From: Hymenoscyphus infarciens
Taxonomy: Eukaryota; Ascomycota; Leotiomycetes; Helotiales; Helotiaceae
Reading direction: 5' to 3'
Assembly: GCA_001414345.1 (NCBI GenBank)
Contig: LLCB01000342.1
Coordinates: 1-59,298 of the forward strand
Length of the DNA stretch: 59,298 bases
The notes under the pieces are model-generated. The model made no database searches. It was given only the letters and a program-made list of their open reading frames with translations, and had not been told where the DNA came from. How positions within the stretch are numbered: position 1 is the stretch's first letter; each line of letters starts with the position of its first letter. Position numbers and translations under genes: made by a program. This document shows positions 1-9,291 of the stretch, one piece after another.

Positions 1-508
1 CTAGCTAGTATACTTTAATATATCTTATATAGATATATTTAGTTATCTAGAGTATTAAGTATTAGTATTATCTACTAAATAAGCTTAAAAGACTCTTAAA
101 TTAAGAGAGAATCTTCTATTTAGTTATCTCTCTCCTAGCTAGTATACTTTAATATATCTTATATAGATATATTTAGTTATCTAGAATATTAAGTATTAGT
201 ATTATCTACTAAATAAGCTTAAAAGACTCTTAAATTAAGAGAGAATCTTCTATTTAGTTATCTCTCTACTAGCTAGTATACTTTAATATATATTATATAG
301 ATATATTTAGTTATCTAAAGTATTAAATATTAGTATTATCTACTAAATAAGCTTAAAAGACTCTTAAATTAAGAGAGAATCTCCTATTTAGTTATATCTC
401 TACTAGCTAGTATACTTTAATATATCTTATATAGATATATTTAGTTATCTAGAGTATTAAGTATTAATATTATCTACTAAATAAGCTTAAAAGTCTCTTA
501 AATTAAGA
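1..508. repeat. 134-bp tandem repeat, about 3.8 copies
   Basis: Units begin with CTAGCTAGTATACTTTAATA at 1, 135, 269 and 403, an exact 134-bp period. The fourth copy breaks off near 508, after the conserved AAATAAGCTTAAAAG segment. Copies differ by only a few substitutions. The array probably continues to the left of the window. No copy contains a CA or TG dinucleotide apart from chance edges, so the repeat is either fully RIPped or was amplified after RIP. Function is unknown; satellite-like. Confidence 0.9.
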
Positions 509-1240
509 CTAGAAACTTTATTAACTTATTTATTTACTTTATTATATATAAATATTAATACTCTCTATTATTTATAAGTAGTATAGAGTATATTAAAGCC
601 TCTTAATCTTAGAAGTAAATAAGCGAGTTTTAAGTTAAGTTCTTAAATATTTATATATCTTAATTATCTATATACTAGTACTTTTGCTTATAATTTAGAT
701 ATACTTAACCGTATATAGGGTATATCTTTATTTATAATTTAAGAGGCTTTATAAAGTCCTCTCTTAAGTTTACTAAGTTATTGTTCTATCTTAGTAAATA
801 GCGTATAATTGTTAGGTTATTAAACTTAAGAGACTATCTGCCTTAGTTATATATCCTAGGAATATTCTACTCTAATATACTTATAAGATATCTTATCCCT
901 CTTTAGCAAAAGATATATATACTATAAATACTAGAGTCTATCTCTCTAATCTTAATAAGGTTCCTATAAAAAGCTTTAAGAAAGGTATTCTAGGTCTAAG
1001 TAAAGTAAGTAATTAATAAAAAGCTTCTTAAAGTAAGAGGAAATATATAGTATACTTATAATTAGCTTGTTCTCTTTAATAAGGATATTGTAGGTAGTAT
1101 AACGTTAAAAGAGATATCTCTTAGTAATTTAAGAGTAATAGATCTACTTTAAAAGAGCTCTTATAAAGTATATATAAGGCTTCTCTTTATTATAATAAAG
1201 GTAGAAAGATTAGACCTCTTTTAATAAATTAATAAGAGAG

Positions 1241-1242
<2 letters not shown>

Positions 1243-1286
<44 letters not shown>
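1243..1286. repeat. (AG)22 microsatellite
   Basis: Uninterrupted AG dinucleotide run of 44 bases inside the left AT-rich block. It lacks any RIP target dinucleotide. Confidence 0.97.
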
Positions 1287-1292
<6 letters not shown>

Positions 1293-2263
1293 ACTTACTA
1301 CTAAACTAGTGTGTTTTATAGAACCTTAAAGTAAGCCTAATCTCCCTACTATTATCGTCTCCCATCTACTTAATATGATGATATTTAATATTAAGTACTT
1401 TATTAATATAAAGTAGGTATAAAAAGGTAAGAAGATATACTACTTATATTATATAGCGTTGCCTCCCTCCCGCCTACCGAGACTTCTCTTCGACGTTACT
1501 CTAATTACTATTAAAGTCTTTTAAATTCTAAGAGCTATTTATATTATAAAGAAGCTTTAATTTATCCTCGGTAAGCTAGCGTACACTTATTAAGACCTCT
1601 CTTGCTTATATCTAAAAGCAAGTGAATTAGTCTCTTACTTTTAGAGAGTAATAAAAGAAGATTAGATATACCTTTTTCTTAAGTAAGAAGGTTATATATA
1701 TACTTATATTCTTTAATACTAAAGGATTACTATTAAATAGACCTTATATTGTCTTCTGCTACTCCTAGGTTCTCTAATTATACTATTAACGGAAACCCTA
1801 GAAGGCAGCCGCTCTTATCTTTTAAGCTTTTAAGTAAGAGTCTCTCTTAATACTATCTTTCTCTTTATAATACTTAGCGATCTAAGAGATTATAAAGTTA
1901 GGTATATACTTAGTAAATCGTTTAAGTACTTAAACTTTATCTATTAAAATAATATAAGAGAGAAAGCTCTTCTAAAGGCTTATATATTACCTTTGAGTAC
2001 TAGTAGTAAGAGTAGCTTTTAAAAGCTCTTTAACATCTTCTTATAAAAGTTTAAGATTAAATTCCTCTTTAGTCTTAAGAGTAATATCTCTAGAAAAGGC
2101 GTTACTTACTCTATTAAGAGTATTACAAGCTTTAAGTATATCCTTATTAATATCTATAATATCTAAGGACTTCTCTCTAAGCTTTTAGGCTAGCTCTTAA
2201 CTCTTAATATAATCTATAATTAAATAAGATAAGAAAAGGATAATTAAAAGAGGGATAAGCAAG

Positions 2264-2394
2264 AGAGGATAATTTAAGAGAGAATATTTAAGAGAGAATA
2301 TTTAAGAGAGAATATTTAAGAGGATAATCGATTAAGAGAATATTCGAGAGAGAATATTTAAGAGAGGATAATCGATTAAGAGGATAATCGAGAG
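2264..2394. repeat. 14-bp short tandem repeats
   Basis: Three perfect tandem copies of AGAATATTTAAGAG run from 2,281 to 2,322. They are flanked by degenerate variants such as GATAATCGATTAAGAG up to about 2,394. Confidence 0.8.
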
Positions 2395-2707
2395 TAGAGA
2401 GTTAAAGGAATACTCTTTAAATTTATTAAATTCCTTCTTAAAGTAAGAGCTTAAAAAGGAAGTGATTAATATTATAATATACTAATACCCCGTATACTAG
2501 CCTCCTCGTATACTAAAGCCTCTTAAATTCAGAAGCCTAGAAGACTAATCCAAACAATTATACCTAAACCTATACCTTTACTTTCTTACTCTATTTATTT
2601 ATCTTTTACTTTATTATACTCTTTTATCCTCTCTTAATATACCTCTAAAAAAGCCTAGAGTAAAGAAGGAGAAAGAGAGTACTCGATTAGCTTAAGAGCT
2701 TATATAC

Positions 2708-3900
2708 TTATCCCCTGCCCCTAAGTCCTCTAATTTACTTAATACTATATATTTAGCTTAAACCGATCTAGATCCTAATAATTATTACCTCTACAAGCGA
2801 TTTATACTCTTTAAAGCTATTAGATAATTTACTAAGTAAGATTTTAAAACACTTATTAAATTTACTCTTAAAAGATAAGAGAAAGACCTTCTTTTATAAG
2901 AATACAAGAAACAAGTAGTAGTTAACCTTCTTCTCTACCTCTATACCCCTCCTTTAAAGCGAGCCTCTTCTAGTACTAAGGCATCTAGCGAACACTACAT
3001 ATACCACTACTACCTTTATAAGCATAAATACTAAAGTACTTATAATCACCTCTTTTAAGCAAGCTCTAATTTAAAGAATTTAGAGCTTTTAGCTTTAAAA
3101 AGAGCTAAGTATAAGGCTAAGATTAATACTCTTAGTATACTAATTTCCTAGCTAACGTTTAAGACCTAGCTAAAAGCCTTTAAAATTTAAAAGGGAAAGG
3201 GAAAGAGAAAGAGAGAGATAACAGTAGATATCCCCGAGCTCAGCCTTATAGGTATTACTACTAATAAAGTAAAAGTAGATATAGCTACAAAGTATAAGGA
3301 TATTAAGTATATCTTTCAGGATTAGAAGTATAAGAGTACTTTAATTAAGGTAAGGGGTATACCCCTCTCTTTAAAGTACTAGAAGAGCGTACTTAGTATA
3401 GTATAAAAGGAGGTAGCAACCTTATAGCGTTATAAGATAAGCTAGCATAGTATAAGTAAAGCTTCTTAAATTAAGAAGTAATTACTAATATATTAATAGC
3501 TTTATTTCTTTACCTAGGATTATATATATAAGAGAGATTAGAAGCTCTTTTAGTAACACTTTAGAGATAAGGATAAAAAGAAAGTAGATATAAAAGGTAT
3601 ATATAACAACGTTAAATTAGCTTACTAGCAAGAGGACGAGATATCTTCAAATTTAGCTTAGAATGATTCTTAATTTAAAACTAAATATATATACTCTAAG
3701 AATAAGAGTATATATATATATATAAAGGATTAACTAATTACCTAGAGATATTAGAGGTAGAATAATTATATAAGTGCCTAAGATATATATAATAATCTAA
3801 TAAAAGAAAAAGAAGATTAATTATATATAAATACCTCTAAAAGTATAAGATAATCTTTAAATATAATAAATATATCATAAGAAAAGCAAGAAAAGTACAG
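2708..3900 (+). pseudogene. Unidentified single-frame ghost ORF, RIP-stopped
   Basis: One plus-strand frame (codons starting at 2,708) reads as protein-like sequence for about 1.2 kb. Its only interruptions are TAA/TAG at positions where CAA, CAG or TGG would be the RIP precursors; no TGA occurs. There is a segment rich in His and Tyr near 2,990-3,060, where CA dinucleotides survive better than elsewhere. A lysine/arginine-rich stretch (KGKGKRKRE) lies near 3,190-3,220. The family is not recognised. It could be a transposon Gag-like or host-derived protein. The frame boundaries are approximate. Confidence 0.4.
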
Positions 3901-4897
3901 CCTAGTTAATTCTAATAAGTCTCTTAATTTAAGAGGCTCTTACTAAGTTCACCTACGCCTTATATATAAGCATGTCTAATTGTAAGTTTTAAAGCCCTAG
4001 AAGTAAAATAAGCATAATAGGCTCTTTTTTAGTACTTTTAGTGTATATAAAAGTACTTTTAAAGTATAAATAAAAGAGGTAGCTAAGGAGGCTACGTGGG
4101 TCGGTTAATAGTTTAGACCTAGGCGTTCTGTAAAAGTAGACTGTTAACTACCTACTCTAGAAGCGCTTCGTATACGTTATATAGTAAAAATACTATAGGA
4201 GCCTATACTAATGAGAAGGGAGCTTCTAACTTACTAGTTGACAGTTTAAAAGGCAGCGTTTTAGTAGAATAGATGTTTTAGATATAGTGGGTTTAGTAAG
4301 GCAGGACTCTCTTAAACTAAGAGATATTAACATTTAAAAAGTTAAGCATAATATAGAAGGCTCTTTTACTTTATACTTAGTAGATAAATTAATTAGTATC
4401 TAATTAATCTATTTAATCAATTATAGCTTTTTTAATTTACTTTTATATATATAACTTAAGTGTTTTTATTATACTAGTGTTCTTAGTTTTAGTACTACTA
4501 AAAGTCTATCAAAGTCGTAATTTTTAATAATTTATTACTTAACGCTATCACACCTATTTACTATACTTTTTTTATTAAAATACTTCTTAAAGCTTAAATA
4601 ATTTATATATCTATTTATCTTTTAATTTAAAGCTCTTTTAGAGGAGTAGTATTAATAGAGAGCTATTACTAACCTAAAGATATTAGTAGTTAGGGCATAT
4701 AAGTAGCTTCCTATAGATTATATTTATATATATTATTTTAGATCACGATAGCACTACTAAAAAGAGTCTAATTTAGATGATTTTAAGTGTATTAGATACG
4801 TAATTACTCGCTCTTTAGATGTATATAGATTAGTATATAGTAGGGTAGTGTTATTTTAATAGATTATATATAAAAGGGAGTATAGGTAAATAGGTGG

Positions 4898-4973
4898 TTT
4901 TAGGGTAGGGTTAGGGCTAAGACTTAGCGCTCTTGGCATGGGGCTAGGGCCGGATCGGGGCTAGGGCCGAATC
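4898..4973. repeat. GC/AT boundary with TTAGGG-like motif and 17-bp duplication
   Basis: Three GGG runs in a TTTAGGGTAGGGTTAGGG context (4,898-4,916) are followed by two tandem copies of GGGGCTAGGGCCGRATC (4,940-4,956 and 4,957-4,973). This marks the abrupt switch from RIPped AT-rich DNA to the gene island. The telomere-like motif is too short to call an interstitial telomere. Confidence 0.6.
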
Positions 4974-6052
4974 GCAAAACTGTCAACCGCGCCATCTTGC
5001 ATCCTAATTCCAATGCGCCATCGTAGAGCAGCACTGGAGGGTATATCAACACCTTACTTTTGTTTTGTTTTTGTTTCCACGCGTTTCTTCTCGTATTACG
5101 TGGCCCGGAGTTCTTGGGCGAGTTTTGCCGGTCGTCGTGTTATTATAGAAAGAATGTTAGTATCATATCATATTATATTCGCTGGTATATATACCTACGG
5201 ACCTTGCCTTATGGTAAGGTTTCATTCGCTTTGGCACACGCACCCTTGAGATGCGGAAGCAGGCTTCTTAATATTCTCCGAGTGGGGGAGGGTTTTTTTA
5301 TTCTCCGAGAGAATCAGGGCACGTGAAGGCGTCAGTGGGCTTAGAATATTCGGGGTGGGTTTAGTAGGAAACTTTCTTCTCGGGTCATGTCACATGACAT
5401 ACCTTTTTCGCCACGTTTCTAATCTCACACCTGAAGGATTCCCCAACACCTTGGCGCTGTCTTGTCCAAGCCCTTCTCAATGCTACAGCCACGGTCGCAT
5501 CCCCTCGCCAGTGGTAAGTAGAGCGGTGTGCTATCTTTGAAATATATATTCCTTATATTCAGCAGTCTATTTATAACCATGTGGTAATTGGGAATGTGGA
5601 GGGGTTCCTGCACCCCTCTTTTCTGTTTGTGCGGGGAAGTGGGACGGTTGGCGGGGTATAGGTGGAATGAATCCGAGATTTCCGCTGTCTCTTTCTTGAC
5701 TTCTTATGCTGCATTTGAATATTCTAAATCTAGGGCGACTTCTTTAGTTTTCTAATACGAGACGAGTGGATTCATTCTGAAGTTGCGATCGAGGAAGAGT
5801 ACTTGTTAGCAAGGTTGGAATAGCAACCACCAATCCTCGGAAACCCGGTTCCTCCACTGAGAATTCGAAATATACACATACCTCCGATTGTTTCTACTCT
5901 TTCGCCATTGCTTTCTCGACACCATTCGTCTTTACTCAAGAAAAAACACATATTCAAAAGATTTTCATTCAAGCTCCGGTCGAATCGGTGTGTCAATCAT
6001 TCGTCCCCAAACAAAAGCCGTACACTCTCACCACCCCAAAAACCACAAAACC
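4974..6052. other. Intergenic region upstream of the first gene
   Basis: No convincing gene. Small open frames here overlap on both strands and have no recognisable content. Two short hairpins are visible: ATTCTC-CGA-GAGAAT at 5,300-5,314 and GTCATG-TCA-CATGAC at 5,384-5,398. The last 200 bases before 6,053 are C/A-rich, as expected of a fungal 5' leader on the plus strand. Confidence 0.5.
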
Positions 6053-7153
6053 ATGGCCCAACCAACCTCCCACCTTCAATCATCAACACAAACCCTCACC
6101 TCCCAAACCCCCGTCCCGCCCGCCGCAGCGCAAACCGCGCAAATCCCACTAAAAGACTTCAACCTCCCAGCCTTCCCACCAGAAACTCTCACACATCCCC
6201 TCCTCAACCACTTGATCCTAACCTCCGACATAAAACTCTCCGACTACACCCAACTTCTCCAACAGCCCTTCTCCATCCCTGATTTACCGACTTCAATCAC
6301 AAGCCTAACACTCGAACTCTTCGCTCTCGGTTACCCTCCCGGATTTTTGAAGGAGCTAGGGGGGAAGTTGAAAGGTGTAAGGAACCTGGTGGTCTTCGAA
6401 CAATTATTCGCTGGATTGGAGGAAGAACGAATCGCCGATGCGGTTGGATTTTTGAATGGATTGGTGGGGTTGAGGGAGGTACATTTTCTGGATCTTTTGA
6501 GTTCTCCTGGCACAATGGGAAAGCTCGCATCTGCACTTAACGAGAACTTGCACTTCGTGGAAGTCTCCTACACCCACCGTCCTCAAAACCTCTCCCCTCT
6601 CCCTGGCATCGACGAATTTCTCGCCATCGTTAAGGGGAACCTGAAAGGACTCAGATTGGGAATGCTCGCACCTGAGCAAGATCCGGAATCCGATGAACAA
6701 GCTGAGATGGGCATCTTGCCATTGTATAAAGAGACTGGTGAATGGAAAGAAGGGGAAGGATTATCGGAGAAAATCCTAGAAGTTGGAGGCGAGGGAGGCT
6801 TGATTTTGTTGGATTTGACACTTTTTGTTGTTCCTGTTTCTTCACTCCTATCAATCCTTGACATCTGTAAAGGCTTGAGGGTTTTGAGTGTTTGTGTACG
6901 ATTGGAGAGTTCGTGGGAGGAATTGTTTAGGCAGTTGAAGGGGAAAACCGGTGAGGTGGAAAGTTTGGAGATTGTAGGATTTCCGGGGAATGAGGAGGTG
7001 GTGGAGAGATTGAAGGAAGAGGACGGGGGGACGTTTGTGAAGGGTGAAATGTTGGAGGGATTGAGAGAGGGGTTAGAGGGTGTTACGGTTAGTGTGTTGA
7101 GGACCAAGGGGGAGAGTTGGAGGAAAGAAGAGGGGAAGTGGGTGAAGGTGTAA
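6053..7153 (+). CDS. Leucine-rich hypothetical protein, intronless
   Basis: A 366-residue reading frame from an ATG in a strong context (AAACCATGG) to TAA. The frame is open for 55 further codons upstream to 5,888, but that part is basic and low in coding character, so 6,053 is preferred. The first 40 residues are rich in Pro, Thr and Gln and look disordered. The remainder alternates hydrophobic strands and helices with spaced leucines, for example around residues 75-125, 190-205 and 250-285. This resembles degenerate leucine-rich repeats, as in F-box/LRR-type fungal proteins, but no F-box is evident. No signal peptide or membrane segment is seen. Function unknown. The neighbouring genes give no functional clue. 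The sequence has ordinary composition and no stop codons, so it is a live gene as far as can be seen. Confidence 0.7.
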   Translation: MAQPTSHLQSSTQTLTSQTPVPPAAAQTAQIPLKDFNLPAFPPETLTHPLLNHLILTSDIKLSDYTQLLQQPFSIPDLPTSITSLTLELFALGYPPGFLKELGGKLKGVRNLVVFEQLFAGLEEERIADAVGFLNGLVGLREVHFLDLLSSPGTMGKLASALNENLHFVEVSYTHRPQNLSPLPGIDEFLAIVKGNLKGLRLGMLAPEQDPESDEQAEMGILPLYKETGEWKEGEGLSEKILEVGGEGGLILLDLTLFVVPVSSLLSILDICKGLRVLSVCVRLESSWEELFRQLKGKTGEVESLEIVGFPGNEEVVERLKEEDGGTFVKGEMLEGLREGLEGVTVSVLRTKGESWRKEEGKWVKV

Positions 7154-7502
7154 TTTTATGACTTGTTACCTTTTGCTATTATTTGAGGGATAGAGGGTCA
7201 GGGTACATTACCCTAGAGAGTCTAGGACAGAGATTGTTTTTTTCTTTTTCTAAAATTAGATTTTTCCAAAAAAACAAAAATATAAAATAAACATAGGTAT
7301 TCCGCACATCATTATTCAATATAGCAGCCACCAACTCACTCTTGTCACTTCTCCTTCGGCCTCATCCTCGAAACTAGAATGAGATGAAGGATTCGTCATA
7401 TCACAGCTAAATCGATGTACTACGATCAAATCCATCAAGCTTTGGTAACTCAAATTAGCAAAATCGAACAAGTTCCACTCCAACTATCGGTAGGTGATCG
7501 AT

Positions 7503-7551
7503 CTACTAATAGTTTCGGAAAACCAAGAAACAAAAACTCGACTATTAGTAG
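7503..7551. repeat. Inverted repeat with 10-bp perfect arms
   Basis: CTACTAATAG (7,503-7,512) is repeated in inverted orientation as CTATTAGTAG (7,542-7,551) around a 29-base spacer. Flanking bases continue the symmetry only partly. It may be a remnant of a small inverted-repeat element. Confidence 0.6.
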
Positions 7552-7730
7552 GTAACCCGCCAGTAGATTAAAAACCAGACGCCTTTCACTAACATTTCCC
7601 GACTAAGCCGCGAATAGCTGAACCAAAGAAAATCTCCTCGATTTAGCTGTTCCAGGTAATCTACCAAACTCCAAAGATTTTGTAATTAGCCTACCAATAG
7701 TCGCAACAACACTTCTTAAGAGGGTGTTCT

Positions 7731-7762
7731 ATTTGTAGGTGACGTATAGAGAGCCTACAAAT
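7731..7762. repeat. Inverted repeat with 9-bp perfect arms
   Basis: ATTTGTAGG (7,731-7,739) and CCTACAAAT (7,754-7,762) surround a 14-base spacer. The arms contain the same GTAGG-type core as the inverted repeat 200 bp upstream. Confidence 0.6.
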
Positions 7763-7867
7763 GAAATTCAAATATCTTTCTTCACTACCTCATGTCAACC
7801 TTCGGAGGGGTTAATTCGGGTCCTTTCTTTTTCATATTTGGGGGTTAAAAAGTCACGATTAATCCAA

Positions 7868-8085
7868 GGGTAAGCCGCGAGTAAGCCTCGAGTAAGCTAT
7901 AAGTAAGTTAACAGTTGTGGCGTAAGCTACCAAATGTCAAGTAAGCCGTGAAATACCAAAAAAGTTGCGAGTAAGCCACTAGTGAACCACGAGTGAACCA
8001 TGGATAAGCCATGGGTAACCCGGGGTAAGCAAACAGGTGTCGAGTAAGCCATCCCTAACCGAGTAATTATTGAATAAGCTAAGCT
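7868..8085. repeat. Degenerate 11-bp GAGTAAGCC repeat cluster
   Basis: The motif GAGTAAGCC or close variants (GTAAGCCGC, AGTAAGCTAT, GAGTGAACCA, GGATAAGCCA, GAGTAAGCCA) recurs about 15 times, many at 11-12 base spacing. It reads like an old minisatellite that has decayed by substitution. The 3-base stagger is irregular, so it is not coding. Confidence 0.65.
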
Positions 8086-9291
8086 TCAACAAGGAGCGAT
8101 AGAGTAACGCGTTGAAGTCCAATAATCAACAGCTCAAAAGCAGAGGTCTGCTAACCCCAGAATCCAGCCGTTCCTGGGCAACCCATCACTAGCACTGTAA
8201 TGTAGAAATGTTATTCCCGGGTAATCTGCAAATAGCTCTATAATCGAGAAGCTGCGAGGCCTAGCAATTAGCAGGCAACCCACAGGTAGCCACGACACAG
8301 TATCCCAAAGAGGACCCTATTTGTACCAGTCGATCGTCGGACTTTAGATACCGTCGCAAATCTGTAAAAGGATCACAACCACAACTTTAAAGGTCGAGCC
8401 TCGGTGCAGAGACTGTTTAATAGCTGCTCACTCTTTCATTTCTTAAATTCCAATTTTAGGATTTTCTTCTAGGGCTTAAGAAGCTGTGTTATAGTGAGCG
8501 TAGAGCAGTACCGAAATCCGACGCTCGAGTCGTACGCGTAGAGGTGACCTACAGATAGCCTACTATCACAAATGACGCTGGAAACATTACGCTACTTATC
8601 GAAGATCATTGATTCTCAATCCATGGCAGTTATGACTACGAGAAAAGGAGAGTATCAGCACATTCTAGACGCGCACGCGGTCTAAAGTCTAGGCTTATGC
8701 CTTGCCGTATTTCAGTGGACCTCCCTGTAGTTCAGGGGCCCAGATGCCTTCCTACAGGCTCGCTTACCCTAATTTGGGCTCATCTTACAGGGCTGACCGC
8801 GCGCCAGAAGCCTTCAGGGCACTTTACAGGGTATTACAGCGTACTGTACCGCATCTTCCGGAGCACTCGCCTACACCAAAAATCCACACGAAATGAAACA
8901 ATATCTCACAACAGAAAAGACTCAAAATTCCATTACACCCTACGCACTATTAACACCAACCCTCACTCGGCCCCCGGATCCCTCCACCCCAATCGCCACC
9001 TCCCACCCCCTACCATACAATACGAACACACAAAAGCCAAACAACAACATCCATCCATCCACCAATATTCAAAGTAGGGTATCATAAAAAAAAAACCTGG
9101 CGGGCAGTCTCTCTTTCCTAAACAAATCACACTCCCTCGCTACGATCAAAATAAGAAATCCCTCCCTATTGATACATGCACAAGAAAATGAATCAAGAAG
9201 AAGGTAGTAGCCTGGCAAGGTAAAATACAAAAGATTGATACCAAGACAAATTTTCAAAAAAGGAAAGATATTCCACCGTAAAGAAATCTCA

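Larger units (their letters stand above)
1..4890. other. Left AT-rich, RIP-degraded block
   Basis: Very AT-rich sequence in which C survives mainly as CT, CC or CG and G mainly as AG, GG or CG, while CA and TG are almost missing. ATG codons are therefore rare and no open frame of useful length exists. It contains the 134-bp array, an AG microsatellite, 14-bp repeats and a ghost ORF at 2,708-3,900. Composition changes abruptly near 4,890-4,940 to normal gene-island sequence. A patch around 4,080-4,260 keeps more CG/TG and may be less mutated. RIP is inferred from dinucleotide pattern only. Confidence 0.85.
7154..9291. other. 2.1-kb gene-free stretch
   Basis: It lies downstream of the LRR-like gene and downstream of the convergent HOS3 gene. 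It contains degenerate 11-bp repeats (7,868-8,085) and two inverted repeats (7,503-7,551 and 7,731-7,762). There is also a section with recurring TACAGG motifs (about 8,725-8,850). Open frames near 8,700-9,080 have no recognisable protein character. Composition is normal, not RIPped. Confidence 0.6.

Noticed and set aside
4898..4916. Interstitial telomere
   Set aside because: Only one exact TTAGGG with two near copies; too short to claim.
5013..5996. Several small open frames before the first gene
   Set aside because: Overlapping frames on both strands, no domain or compositional sign of coding, and no supporting start context.
5888..6052. N-terminal 55-codon extension of the LRR-like gene
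   Set aside because: In frame but basic, low-complexity, and followed by a much better start at 6,053.
8697..9087. Open frames of 64-126 codons
   Set aside because: Low-complexity Pro/Thr/His composition in overlapping frames and no recognisable similarity; region looks like degenerate TACAGG repeats.
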